NCBI GenBank assembly: GCA_028456385.1
Contig: JALNQF010000115.1
Location: 80,011 to 144,010, forward strand
Length of the DNA stretch: 64,000 nt
Source of the DNA: Ophiosphaerella korrae
Lineage: Eukaryota; Ascomycota; Dothideomycetes; Pleosporales; Phaeosphaeriaceae
Direction: 5' to 3'
How positions within the stretch are numbered: the first letter of the stretch is position 1; each line of letters opens with the position of its first letter. The notes beneath the pieces were generated by a model that did no database searches, was not told the DNA's origin, and saw only the letters and a list, made by a program, of their open reading frames with translations. Positions 24,524 through 35,835 of this stretch are shown here, in pieces. Position numbers and translations under genes: made by a program.

Positions 24524-25595
24524 ATGATGGACCTCCCCTCCGCCCGCTCATCCTGGAATCTCGACGCCGTCAACATCATCGCCGTCCTTGGCGAACACAA
24601 CATTTTCCTCACGAGCCAAAATATCTGCCTCTCCTGGTTCTGCTTCCTCCCGCGAACTAATCCCTGCATTGCAAGGCCTTCTCTCCGTGCGTCACAAGGT
24701 GCTCCCTTTCGACGACGACATCGGCGGTGGCGTGCGCGGCTTGTACTCGGGGAGCCAGCGCGCGTATCTCGGTCATTTTGCCATGTTGCTACATGGGAGT
24801 GGGGATGGAACGGGCGAGCATTTGAGGGTGTTCACGGTGCGCCAGTTGAAGGTACGGTCGACGAATGAGAAGCCAGTTGTTGAGTCGAGGCTGCTGAGTC
24901 CCCTGAATTTGGTGGATGTGGGGAGTTTTCTGCTGACGGTGGGGTTGGTGGGATGGGCGGTTGCGATTGGAGACGGGGTGGCGCTAATTGGGATTCTGGT
25001 CATGGCGTTCATGACGCCTGTGTTGTGTTTGGGGAGAAAGTGGAGTTTCGCTCTGCCGGCTCGAAGACGGTGAATACGCCGAGGGGGGACGTGATTTGGC
25101 GTACTCAACATGGGTCCATTACTCTGGTTGAGTGCAAGTGGGACATTGCGCGCGCTGTACTTCGCTCCTGACCGTCCGCTGTACTTGGTCTCCTCGTACA
25201 CGGGTCAGGGTCTGAGTGGTGTAGTCGGTGGTTTGACACTCGTGGCGAGCATCGTGCTGTTCGGAAACGCGACTTGGACCATTGAGGCTGCGCTTCTAGC
25301 CACTTACACCACGCTGAAGATTGTGTATTGGTTGGTTACGCTGTGTCCACCACGATGGACATGGCGCTTCAATGTCGAGGTAGAGGAGACGTTGCACGAG
25401 AACCTGACGTTCGCTACTGCGGTATGGACAGCAATCAGGCTGAGCAAGAATACGAAGTGGGTGCTGGACTCGGATTCACTTCCGCGGACTCGAACGTGGG
25501 AGGAGTGGCTCCGGATAGCGGAGAAAGCCAATGCCGAGGAGCATGACTGGGACGCGCAGAAGGCGTTCACCGAGTTGCTCCAAAATCGTTATTAG
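24524..25595 (+). pseudogene. Frame-broken fungal membrane protein gene
   Basis: Coding sense is clear but it moves between frames: MDLPSARSSWNLDAVNIIAV from 24527, then RELIPALQGLLSV from about 24650 in another frame, then TPRGDVIWRTQHGSITLVEC from about 25075 back in the first frame, then LYFAPDRPLYLVSSYTGQGL from about 25152 to the stop at 25595. None of the breaks offers a plausible intron; the one near 25150 lies in a GCGCGCGC run, which suggests a small slip. Hydrophobic stretches near 24910-25045 and 25200-25345 are likely membrane segments. I take it as a conserved fungal membrane protein of unknown function, now probably inactive; three sequencing errors in one gene would be the alternative. 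Confidence 0.5.
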
Positions 25596-25896
25596 GAACG
25601 GGGTCCGTTACGAGAGGTGGTAGAACTGGTAGCTGATCGAAAGCCCAGAATTACTCTACCAAGGTATTCCGCTTCGGGATGTCCCTGCATTCCAAAACTA
25701 ACTCAATTGGGAAACCTAACATTGCGATATACAATTAAATAAGCCTTTTATCAAACGTTATCATCTTGCTGGTACTTCACACTTCATGTGCAAAGAAAAG
25801 AAAGTAAAAAAAAAAAAAAAAAGACTGTCAAAAAATTCTGACTTATTCCCTGCTGTGGAAATACACCCGGATTCTCAATCCGCGTGTTCCGCCTGG

Positions 25897-27223
25897 TCAA
25901 CACATCTCGTATCACCGGCTGCTAACCCCCCGGCTGCTGTATCGTCGCTGCGTACGATCATGGCTGCCATACGGATTGGCCTGGTAATAGCCCTGGGCAT
26001 CGGTGCTGTAATCGTGTGCGTTATTGGGCATACCGGGGTACTCTGCCGAGTTATCGCTCTAGCCAGCCGCAGAGTAAGATGATGATGCATTGCTGGACCG
26101 CGACGCGCACCAGATGCATTGTGTGGTGCTGGCCTTGCCCTTGGAGCTGGTGCTAGTGTTGCCCCAGCCTGTATCATGATATGACGGAGAATGGGACTAT
26201 TTGATATGGATATTCGGGTGTCATATTCTTCAGCTGGTCCATGTACCTCGGGATATATGACCTGTTGAACTGTCCGACCCCAGCACTGACATCATATTCG
26301 GTCACTGTATCGTATGCTGTGATTACAGAGGTCTTGGCTAACTATTAATTAGCCAAAACTGTCGGTTGGCTCGATACTCCTCTAGATGGCTACGCATCTG
26401 GTAGTAGATAGGCAGCCGTACATCACGTACGGCTAGGGGGTGAGGCAAAGATAGTATCTATTCTGTTGACTTGCCTCTCTCTCGTAACGAGAGAGAGGCG
26501 TTATATACCCCTGAAGTATCGGGCCGAATAGTTACGTAAGGTAAGCAACTTATACGTACGGACAAAAACACTCAAAAACTGGTGCTTTTGCAAACTTTAC
26601 CGAAAAGAAGAACTCCAGCAACCCAGATTGCCATCACTAATATAATTCTTGTCTTGGTCAGCTAAGAAAAAAGTGAAGTAGATGAACGACTCACCGAGCC
26701 AGGCCCCAGATTCGCGCAATCCATTTTGATATCCTGGAAACAACGATACAGAACACTTCGGATATCTGCGTGGTCGGTGACAATCCGAGGAAGATGCTAC
26801 TCTCAAGGTCATGACCCCGCCCAGCCAAACCCCACTGCACCATCTCCAATGCCTTCATTAATCCAATCGTTTTCAATGTTGACAGAAATCCTTGTTGACT
26901 CTCAGAAGAGCAAGCGTCGATCTGATGTCGACCTTCAAAACTCGGTGCACGGCCTGTCCAGTACGAGTGGCAGTCTCCGTTGAGAACGCCTAAATATACC
27001 ACAAGGCAAATGCGAAAATCATAGTAGACAGCAGGGCGATGGAGAACAGGCATTTTGTGTCCCGGAAAGATAAACTAGATTGGGACCTCTTGGACAGTAG
27101 CATTCTCTTCATTTCGAGTTTGTTCAAATCCTCCGGTCTTAGCCTTCCTGTGTGTACGGTCGTTCCTTCAGGTGGGCTCGGGTTGAGATCAGAGGCTCGG
27201 GCCTTCCAGACTTGACGGATCAA
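25897..27223 (-). pseudogene. Decaying fungal integral membrane protein gene
   Basis: Minus-strand coding pieces fit together as one membrane protein of unknown function. Piece 1 (27223 to about 26700) holds a helix FSIALLSTMIFAFALW, then an in-frame TAG and a frame change before KALEMVQWGLAGRG and IFLGLSPTTQ. Piece 2 (26661-26601) reads ILVMAIWVAGVLLF and splices through a 263-bp intron (26600-26338) onto piece 3 (26337-26174), LFAKTSVITAYDTVTEYD, ending at a TGA. Beyond it, to 25897, a Ser/Tyr/Asn-rich frame (SDNSAEYPGMPNNAHDYSTD) continues with one TAG and may be the displaced tail. The stop, the frame change and an out-of-phase donor at 26699 argue for a pseudogene. The true 5' end was not found. 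Confidence 0.45.
26338..26600 (-). other. 263-bp intron-like insert with three hairpins
   Basis: Bounded by GTAAAG and TTAG on the minus strand and phase-compatible with both neighbouring coding pieces. It contains a perfect hairpin with 13-bp arms, GCCTCTCTCTCGT at 26473-26485 and its complement at 26487-26499, a second with arms GCCGTAC/GTACGGC (26415-26421, 26427-26433) and a third with arms AGCCAA/TTGGCT (26351-26371). It is about four times longer than the other introns in the window and may include a small inserted element. Confidence 0.45.
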
Positions 27224-29034
27224 TTCTTAAGAATCTTGATAGTGAAGCTCAATTGCGTCTTTGTATTCTTTATGTTGGTTAAAAGTTATTGTGCATTCCG
27301 AGGGCAAAGCCTTTTTGCGCTCTTCAATGCTCTAACATACACGTTCGTATATAACCCGATTTCCAACAAACAAAGAGAGAAGGTTAGTTTGAATATCTCA
27401 AACAGTGCACCCAGCGATATATTATGCTACTGTATTTTTGGTTTTGAGGTCGCACGACATGTGGTTGCAGACAAAGTTCTTCGCTTCCGGCTCCAAGCTG
27501 GACATCTAAATTTAACCGTTGATAATTTGCCATCCCGTACACTCGTTTGCGAAAAGGGTGTGAACACCAGCAGGCCGATATTAATTTTCATATTGGCAAG
27601 GAAACTCTCCTGTTAGAATGATTATTATGAAATTTTTTCAAGCCAGTGGAGCTTTTCTCTTTGGTAAGCTCTGTATCTTGGGGCACTTCGACAACCAAAT
27701 CACGCCACTAAACTGAGCACTGATCGCAACCTACCATACGAACAGGGTTTTACGCGCCTCGCCCTAGACTCATACGCCCTTCTTATTCAAGGCGCTAAGT
27801 TGATTCTTTGCAACTAAATATACGCGTTTCCTGCCAATAGGGCCGCTTGTCCTTAGACACCCTGCGCAAATGACCGATTTAAAGTGCGAATAGACATGTC
27901 ACATCTTCTCACCGATACATCCCCAATATGCCAGTAAGAGCCATCGAAACAGCCTCAAAGTACAGAGTTTGCGCTGACACGGATAACCGAGTCCACGCGA
28001 CCTCAGTGACCTTAGTCCTTTCGTCGTCAAGATCCTTGACCGCACGGACGCGGCTTAACCGATCAAAAAGAGGCCGCTCATCCGTTCCTATATGTCCCAT
28101 ATCACGACCAGAAGTCTTGAAGGGTCAGAAAGGGACTCGGTTTTGAGCTGGAGGAGGCTCTGTGTGGAGTCCCCCTGCCCGCTACTCTCTCAAGCGACAC
28201 GACGAATCACGTGGATAACATATCCTTTAGATGAATGAATCAGAACGGCAGCAGAAATAGCCTAAACTTATATCGATGATTGGGAGGAATCTACCAGTCA
28301 CTTGAAGTCGCATTGATGAGGCAGCCGGTCTACAGCATAGACTATGGGGTAAGCAGCAGGTGTTGCGGAGTCTGATGCGTCGAAACATCAAGCCATAATA
28401 CCTGAATGCTTAGGCCGCTGATAGGCCTAGAACAATCAAATCGTAAAGGAGGGGGCGCAATCAAGCCGTAAGAGACCTAAGTAAGTTCACGGGCAGCGAA
28501 TTCCGGCCAAGAGAAGAAAGAGATATATACGAAGCACTTTAAGCCAAAGAAAATTGAAATAGAGGCAGAACGAACAAAATAAGTAAATACTGCAGAATAA
28601 AATACACTGTAAGAAGCACAACAAGGCATCAGTACTACTCCTTACGGACGCGGATATATTCAGAGGTTTGAATCAGTGCCGGCAACACTGAGATTAACAC
28701 GTTTTCGTAGGGGTTGATGCGTTCTATACACAGTTTGCAAGGGAAACTAGAATTTTTTCGGCTTTAAGGTTTGCTGTTTCTTGTATAATCCCGGCATGAG
28801 GTACACAGCAGGGAGTAGTAACGCTGTGAAGGCTGCAGGCGCAACGCATTCTAATTTAGCAATATCGTGAGCACGTGCGAAACGGCAAAGCTTGGAGTCA
28901 GCTTTCGAAATACGAAAATACCGAAGCAGCAATTAAAATCAAACTAAGTGGTTTCGATGTGTATAAAGGGGCCTGGCCGGTTAGCGCAAGGATAATATAA
29001 TTACTCCTTCTTTGGCGTAGTTTCGCTTCACAAC
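27224..29034. other. Intergenic, nothing recognised
   Basis: About 1.8 kb of ordinary base composition. The ORFs here (for example 27224-27616, 27909-28146) show no family features and have no compatible splice partners. Confidence 0.5.
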
Positions 29035-30868
29035 ATGCCTCAAACAAATATCTCATCTGCTCTACAAACCAACATGCTATTCTACTACTCATTGAATTGG
29101 ATCATTGCAGGAGTTGTTCAAGGTATGTGTGCTTCCCGATTGGTATTTGCATTTCTTCCGCTTTGATACTGAAGCTTTTTTCCTCAAGCATCATTCTTGC
29201 GACTTCTACATCCTCCCATTCGGGGGAGGCCCTTACTCTTCCTTCAGGAACACAAATTTAGATTCTTCTGGATATCTTTACTCACTAAATTTCAGTATCT
29301 CTCAGCTCTGCAACAGGTGCAACATCGTCGCCATCGTCGACCAGTTTTGCTAATAGCTCATTCGGCCGTTCAATGACCAGATATTTAGGGCCTCCTCCTG
29401 TCGCTTCTTATACCGGAACCTGTCCAATCGAATGTAATGTACAAGTGACATATACCGAGCCCTTTGGAAATTATCCCCGAGTTCACACATGGGCGCTTTA
29501 TCATTCCATCTCAACAATGATTATCGCTGCTACCCTTATTATAATCGTTAATACCGCAGACAAGACTATTAAGACTAGTTGGCGACACAATGAACTCCCA
29601 AGTGGGTACAAATTACCGCCTCAGAACGCTGCTAGCACACAGGTGCAAACTGTGTACTACAACAGATCGGGAACGCAGCTATCGACGGTAGTGTATGTTA
29701 GCCTGAGTACGGTACGTGAAAGCAATTAATACTAGTTCCCGTCTAGGGCATTTCAGACACAATTCATAGAATGGCCTGACATCTATAGCTGGTCTGGAAA
29801 GCTCGAAACCTCGGGAGCTTGCCAGACCACTTCACTAGGATGAAACACCGTACCTTTCCCTTCATTCCCTCAAAACCCCCCTGTTTCCATGCCAACCCAC
29901 GAAGCTGGTCCCGATCCTGAAGGCCTTCTATTCTACCCTAAGCACTGGTTTCGGCAATGGGGCGAAATCCATTAGGATTTTCCCTCTGAAATGGCGTGGC
30001 AACTCCGTAACCGGCCTGATGCGAAAGCTCCCCCGAAAATTATCCTCACAGCTCGGTTCACGACGGATACAACGACGGAGTTCGAGAAAGTTACAACCCC
30101 AACAACACCAGCTGGGACGCCAAACCCGCCAGGACCGAACAACACAGTTCCACCTCAGCAGACTGGAGGTCCGGTGACATCCAAAGAATCAGGAGCTCCC
30201 CGACCTGGACAAAACCGGTCACAAGGCTCAAGCAATGGGAACAATCAACATCAACCAACCGTGATGCTCAACCAAGCTCATCCCACTGCACAACCCTTCA
30301 TCACCATTGGTTCTGAAACCGTGATTCTTTCATCCCAGGGCATACAGGTATGCTCCTACCTAGTGGCGTAACCCTACTCCCGGGATCGTCAGCAAACATC
30401 GATGGAACGGCGTTTTCCCTCACACCCTCCAGAACCGCTATCATTGTCGGCAGAAGCACGATCCTTATACCCCCATACTCCATCCTCTCCGCCCTCATAA
30501 TCGGCAGCGCGACGCTCTCCATCACGCCTATCACGGCCCTCGGCGGCGTCGTGTTTCCAAACGGCATAACGATATACCTAGGATCTTCGGTCACGATCAG
30601 TGGGATGGTGATATCCCTTGAGCCCTCGGGGACCACACTCATCATCGGCGGGACAACAGTACTGATATCGAATTCTGCGATCCCGACAAGTGACGCATCA
30701 TTCGCCTCGTCGGAAGGAGCTAAGAGTTATATCTGGAGCGGTTTTGGTGGTGGTCCGAAAGCTCAGACGAAAACCAAGACAGCTGGAGCCATTAGGGTCC
30801 AGTCACACATGCACACTTGGGCTGCGATTGTCTTTGTCGGGGCTTGTATGCTCCTGGTTGTACTATAG
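29035..30868 (+). pseudogene. Disrupted cell-wall / GPI-anchored-type protein gene
   Basis: Inferred exons 29035-29122, 29317-29711 and 29757 onward. The N-terminus has a hydrophobic signal-like stretch (FYYSLNWIIAGVVQG), then Ser/Thr-rich sequence and TYTGTCPIECNV-type cysteines. The third exon keeps one frame to about 30345 but has a TGA at 29841 and a TAG at 29973. Both are one C-to-T step from sense codons (CGA, CAG), as RIP would make. Near 30345 the frame changes, and 30350-30868 encodes short repeats of the kind GVTLLPGSSANIDGTAFSL and GMVISLEPSGTTLIIG, then a hydrophobic tail AAIVFVGACMLLVVL just before the stop, as in GPI-anchor signals. The repeats resemble mucin-like fungal wall proteins. 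Two stops and one shift make it very likely a pseudogene, although unusual splicing cannot be excluded. Confidence 0.55.
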
Positions 30869-31439
30869 GGAATTGGGTTTGAGCGCCTTACATGCATTGA
30901 GGGGGAATGCGCAAGTACTGTACATTAATGTGTTACGATTTGTCAAGATTTAATCTTTGGCTTCTTGGAGTAGCATCTTGATTAGTGCTAGACATGGGTA
31001 GAACAAGACAATTTAATTAAAATAGAAATGGGATCACTTGCTGTCTCATAACTAATAGAGCAATCCATACTGCTGCTGGGCGTTCTTGCTCTTTCCGATC
31101 TTCAGTGATAGCACTGCGTTAGCACGGATATTAATCCGACGAGCTGCAAGAAATCCCTAAACTGGACATCTACTAGTTCCGTGGACAATCTACTAACTTA
31201 TCAGTCTACTACTTCATGTAATAACGTGTTGGTTCACCGGATGCACGCGATTTACTAGCTTAACAACGCAATACAATCGGGTACTCTTTACAAATTGCCC
31301 CCAACAATATTGTCTTAGTATTAATTGCCCTTGAGAGCCCCGGTAGCTATCCATGAGAATCAACTATTGCACCCGTCACGACACCGGAGTCTTGATATCG
31401 CCTCCACTCGCCCTAGGTCCCAACAACTTATTGCATAGA
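30869..31439. other. Intergenic, left boundary of copia remnant
   Basis: No gene seen. The copia-like sequence becomes recognisable only from about 31440; the point where the element was truncated cannot be fixed. Confidence 0.4.
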
Positions 31440-32398
31440 GAGCAAGTAAATAGGATATAGTAACTACTTTAACAACTAAAGCCAAGCTACTAGCCCTCTC
31501 CTAAGTAGCTAAAGAAGCTATCTTTATCTCACGACTCATACGAGAACCCTAGATCACGCTACCAAGCAGCCTAATTACGACCAAACGTGATAACACACAA
31601 ACAATCCGATTAGTTACTGAAGACGTTACTAAGCTTCAAACCAAACAGGGGCACGTTGATATCTATAATCACTGGCTCAGACAAGACGTATCCAATGAAA
31701 CGCTGAAGATTAGACAACATGATAGCTAACGGGTTGACAAAAGCGTTACCATTAAATAAGTGGATAAGATTTCTTGATCAACTTGGGCTAGTAGAGCAGG
31801 ATCACGCTGCCTTGAACGACTCACAACCACAGCTGGAAGAGATACAAGACCAGCTCGATATGATGACGTTGGCTCGAGATGATAACTAATGTTTCAGCTG
31901 AGGGGGTGTGTCAGATGGGATGGAGCTCACAAGCTAGCTCGTGAGATTCAGATGCAATCGATCTGGCCACGCGTACGCAAAGACGCACTAACTCAGCTGC
32001 GGCGCATCCATTTGACAGGAGAGCAGCAATCGGGCAACGCGCCAGCTCAACAAAGGGCAATCCTTAAGCCAAGAAACTCAATAAAGGGCAACTCTTAAGC
32101 ACTAGAGTAGATCAAAGAACATCACGAAGGTTATCAATAGCAGCTGGCAGGCAGATGAGACAGGGGAAAACAGACAGATCAATCACTTACTCACTTCAAT
32201 CAATCAACTCTTTTCTCGCCCGAGTTCACATCAATCAAACAGTGACCGCTCAAATCTGACAACTCTCCACCGCCGAGTCGCGACTGCGCAGAGACGAGTA
32301 TATAAACTGGGGAACAGAGCAGCGGAGAAAAGGCAGAGCAATCACTCATTTCAATGAGTACGATCGATCGGTGACCGAGTGACCCCTCAAATCTGACA
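31440..32398 (+). mobile_element. 3' end of a Ty1/copia retrotransposon (RNase H plus 3' LTR)
   Basis: Translated with a few frame changes, 31480-31886 gives the copia RNase H end: LLALS-stop-VAKEAIFISRLIRE (the stop is CAA-to-TAA), TEDVTKLQTKQGHVDIYNHW, then IANGLTKALPLNKWIRFL and QLGLV, ending in TAA at 31888. A polypurine tract GAGGGGG (31900-31906) is followed by the LTR. Only the right part of the element is present; the rest of pol, gag and the 5' LTR are missing. Mutations are mild compared with the gypsy block, so this copy is younger or less affected by RIP. Confidence 0.7.
31907..32398 (+). repeat. Copia 3' LTR, about 492 bp
   Basis: Begins TGTGTCAGAT directly after the polypurine tract and ends ATCTGACA, giving the expected short inverted termini. 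A TATA-like GTATATAAA lies at about 32297-32305. An internal second CTCAAATCTGACA occurs near 32248-32260, so the exact end could be argued; the outer one coincides with the break in the transposase reading frame. Confidence 0.65.
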
Positions 32399-32399
32399 C

Positions 32400-32685
32400 C
32401 TTCTCCTATAGCCTCCTTAGCTATACTTAAAGTAAAATTTTGTATTATCTTTCTTTTAAGTAGTGGGCCTCTCTCTGTAAGATCTTTGGTATATTGAACA
32501 AGTTCTAGCTCTTGTTGTGGGCCCAGCTTGCGCTGGTTGATTTCTTTGACTGAACGACAACCTCGATGTCTTCGAGGCAACGAAGTTCTGCTCGCACTAT
32601 TAGTATCAGGAATCTTTTGATACAATTTTTTTTCTCTTGGCTCTAACGATTCAATTGCTGCAAGCGCGTCCTCAATTGCTCCCAT
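32400..32685 (-). pseudogene. N-terminal fragment of Fot1/pogo-like DDE transposase
   Basis: From ATG 32685 the minus strand reads MGAIEDALAAIESLEP, then KLYQKI, SLPRRHRG, LGPQQELELVQYTKDLTERG and SIAKEAIGEG, the usual N-terminal DNA-binding (Psq/CENP-B-like helix-turn-helix) part of Fot1/pogo transposases of ascomycetes. Similarity stops exactly where the copia LTR ends, so the retrotransposon or a later deletion removed the catalytic DDE part. The frame stays open through the LTR in antisense, which makes a 233-aa ORF that is not a real protein. Confidence 0.65.
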
Positions 32686-33606
32686 TCCGATAGAGTTATG
32701 GCTCGTCAAAGTTGGCGTTGAGTCTGGTAGTTTGGTGTTCGCCGGGCGTTGCACCGACGTGCACGGTATCCGCCCCCAACATAATAATAGACATCGGAAC
32801 ATAGAGCGAAATTCGCATGGGGCGACATTGTAATAACGCATGTCTACTAAGGAGGCTGAAGCGTTTATTATTTTCATATCGACAATTAACAGCGGGCGCA
32901 ACGTAGTATAACGTGGCTTACAACCCTATGATATAGCACTAATTATAAGAGAAAAAAAAAGCGAGGTTAGTTAGCTAGCGATATAAGCTAGTTTCTTTGA
33001 GAAATTAGAAATTCTTTACAAGTATAGGATTAGTTATAGCTATGCCTATAAGTGATTGAGGCTCAATCACGGACTAGTTTAGGCTGGCAAATAAGTAGGG
33101 TTGAATATGCCTGTACGACTAGAATAATATCTGTCGAAAGCAAACATATTTGATAATAGTCTGCCAACGTCTACAAGCTATCTAAAAAGTATACTTGCAT
33201 TGAATTTTCGCCGAGCAACATGTTCCTATTAATTGCCCTGTCAAAACATAATCTCTGCGCCTACGGGCCAAGCCCCGTCACCACTTTTATTGGCGTAGCC
33301 TTGCGGTGGTCTCGGGCGTAAGTACTCCACCCTCTGTTGCAGTAACACTGTGCTCCTTTTCTTATTGATAAGATTACGCCTTCTTGGCTTCAAAGCCTCA
33401 ACCAGCGCCGTCTAATTTCGTTATAGCATCCGAATTTCGCTCGAGTTTGAAGAGGTGGTCAACGAGATTCCACATATATAATGTCGATGTACCATCTGAG
33501 TTCAGCCTGTCATTCTTTGCACACTGCATCTCGCTTGCCTACCTGATTTTCTATTTTCCGCCAAATTTTCTCGTCCTTACGTTTATCCATTTCATTTACG
33601 ACTACA
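32686..33606. other. Intergenic; promoter of the 344-aa protein at the right end
   Basis: No gene seen. The left part should hold the 5' end of the Fot1-like element, but I could not define its terminal repeat. A small palindrome GATTGAG-G-CTCAATC lies near 33054-33068. A TATA-like CATATATAA at about 33472-33480 lies some 130 bp before the next ATG. Confidence 0.4.
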
Positions 33607-34881
33607 ATGAGCACCCTTGTACAAGTCATTGGAGTGGTGTCCGGTGTAATAGGCATCTGGGGTTTCGCTGAGTCTCACTTGCCCCCGAAGGTGGAGCCTA
33701 CACCCAAACAGCATGATAAACCTACCGTGTACACCACCACGACTCGCGTTGTTGCAGGCCTCGACGGAACCAATGGCATGTCTCATGCTGGCGGGGCCCT
33801 CTATGGCGCTTGGCACTATGATAATAATGACAATCCTTTTGCCTTTAGCTCCAATCGGGGGAGGCTTGAGGATGGTTCATACATTGACCTCAAAGTGGAA
33901 TCGCGGGAAGGTGTTCAATCGGTTTATACCAAGATCGGTGGCACTTCTGACAACATTTGTATCGGACTTTTATCGACAACGTGGCCAGATGGCACCAAAT
34001 TTGGGTGGACAGGAGATGTGAGCACACACCCGCCAATATTATATATTTGGGAAGAAACGGTCCTGACTGAAGTTTCTAGTGGGCTAATATTTGCGGATTG
34101 CCATCGTACTACAGCGGCATTATTGTAAGCATTATTCTTATACTCTCTATTGTATTTATAACAAAACTAATTTCTATTATAACAGATGCCAAATGGAAAG
34201 TACGTCTTAGTTACACCTACTCACACTATTAACTGAAGCCGTCTGCACATGCTTATACTTTCTCACTTCTAGGTCTCCTGCCTGCATGTGGCTCGGTGCC
34301 GGTGTCAATGCAAAAAAGGCACCCTGGGGTATTAAAATCAAGTGGCACGATTTCCTCAGCGAGGATGGCAAAAAGCCATCCGAAGGCGAAGCCAAGGCAA
34401 TGTGTGGAAAATCGATCAAAGCTTACGATAATTACGACTATGAGATTACCCTTCCCGCAAATCGAGGGGTGTCGTCGTCGTCAGGAAACGATAGGAAGAG
34501 GGATTCCCCCTCCCATATGGGTCGTTCAGATGATAGCCGTAAGTATTATCTATCTCTAAAACCCTATCACTCCCCTACCACATTGTCCCTTTTCCTTTTA
34601 TTCTTCTAACTCTAAGCTTGTCGGGTACAGTCGTCGTCAGCTCGCTTCCCGGCCAAAACGCTACAGCACTCTGCGAGCAGCATAACTCCTACGGCCCGGA
34701 TTTTATCTCACTAGAAGAGGGCATCTACTGTAACATGGAGACCCGCGATACTTTGCCTCTGTGTTCCAGCAGCATTACGGGCGACTGTTTCGATATCGAC
34801 AGCACCTCTCACATCGTTAAAGATGGGGGACACAAGCCCAGCATCCATGCTCGGAACCCTACGAAGGTCATCCGTTGGTAA
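33607..34881 (+). CDS. Conserved fungal hypothetical protein, possibly secreted (344 aa, 3 exons)
   Basis: Exons 33607-34124, 34273-34538 and 34631-34881 join in frame (1035 bp). The N-terminus is hydrophobic (LVQVIGVVSGVIGIWGF) and could be a signal peptide or anchor. The body has NICIGLLSTTWPDGTKFGWTGD, then PACMWLGAGV and IKIKWHDFL; the last exon has VVSSLPGQNATALCEQ, GPDFISLEEGIYCNM and LPLCSSSITGDCFDI, a Cys pattern consistent with an extracellular protein. I recall similar uncharacterised proteins in Pleosporales and Fusarium but cannot assign a function. A tiny extra exon inside the first intron (around 34187-34200) is possible but does not fit the phase. The gene is intact although it sits between a transposon graveyard and a RIP block. 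Confidence 0.7.
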
Positions 34882-35663
34882 GCCGGCGACGGCAGATAGG
34901 AGACCGTGTTGGAGAACGGGGAGGAATAGTGATGGAAGTTTTTTGATCTAGCTCTTTTGGTTTCTTGGTTTTTTGTAATAAGACTATTTGTTTTGTGCTT
35001 TGAGGTTATCTTACTCTATTAGACAGCTGCTAGTAGCAATTCTATGTTATTTGTATTGCACAGCAGGGAAATCCATCCTCCAACTAATAAGACTTACTTG
35101 AGGTTCTGCTTTGGCCGTGCAAAGTTTCCAACCGTCTCGGTACGTAGTGCTTTCACTATTCGTGGAATCGCCGGCTCCCTAGTTGGAACCCATGAACCGA
35201 GCTCATTGTGGTCCTTTGAAAAGTAGCCAAGTTCTTACTCTACAACACATTATTCGTGTACTTTTGCAAAAGTGGCCTATTTACAGAACCATTTATCGAC
35301 GGTTACAGCCGCTAGGGCTTGAGCTTCATTAGGGTCCGGCGTACACTTCTTGAATGCGTCGACGCTTCGGCTAAGACTCGGCTTCTGTAGTTTGTTCTGA
35401 TGGTCGTTTCAAGTCTACGTCGAAAACCCGCTCGGTTACAACCGCTGTCTCCAGTTCCAGTCTCCTCATACAAATCCTTTACTATTTCTAAATCCATCGC
35501 TTCGTACCCACGCCCAGTCATCATCTGTCATCTTTCTCCTTTAGCTTTCTTCCGCAATGCCGCAATTACATTCATCTTTACTACCTTATTGTTGCAGAAA
35601 ACTCCTATATTGAGAGCTGCTCGCTAGAGCAAATCAGCCTCAGCTCGGAGGCTCTCCACCCTC
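34882..35663. other. Intergenic, nothing firm
   Basis: Short ORFs on both strands near 35312-35627 have no recognisable features. They may be the edge of a decayed repeat. Confidence 0.4.
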
Positions 35664-35835
35664 TTTCAAGCCTCGGGCATTGAGAGCCTCGAGCACAGAG
35701 ACCTCAGAGAGCGAAGCTCGAGTCATCGAGAACTCGCTCAGCGGAGCTCTGAGTGTAAGAGCTCCGCCAATCAGTAGCTAGTAGAACCAATAATCTATCT
35801 CCTACTCATTCCTACGATCGTGTTTTCCATCACAG
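35664..35835 (+). repeat. Solo-LTR-like repeat, copy 2
   Basis: Same word order as 5293-5432 (CAAGCCTCGGGCA, GAGCCTCGAGC, CGCTCAGCGGAGCTCT, CTACTCATTCCT, TTTTCCATCACA), with an extra segment of about 30 bp in the middle. The final CCATCACA differs from copy 1 by one G-to-A. Confidence 0.5.

Noticed and set aside
27152..27616. 154-aa plus-strand ORF
   Set aside because: It overlaps the decayed membrane protein on the other strand, and its composition and lack of family pattern suggest chance.
32200..32901. 233-aa minus-strand ORF as one gene
   Set aside because: Only the middle (32400-32685) is transposase; the rest is LTR antisense and untranslated sequence.
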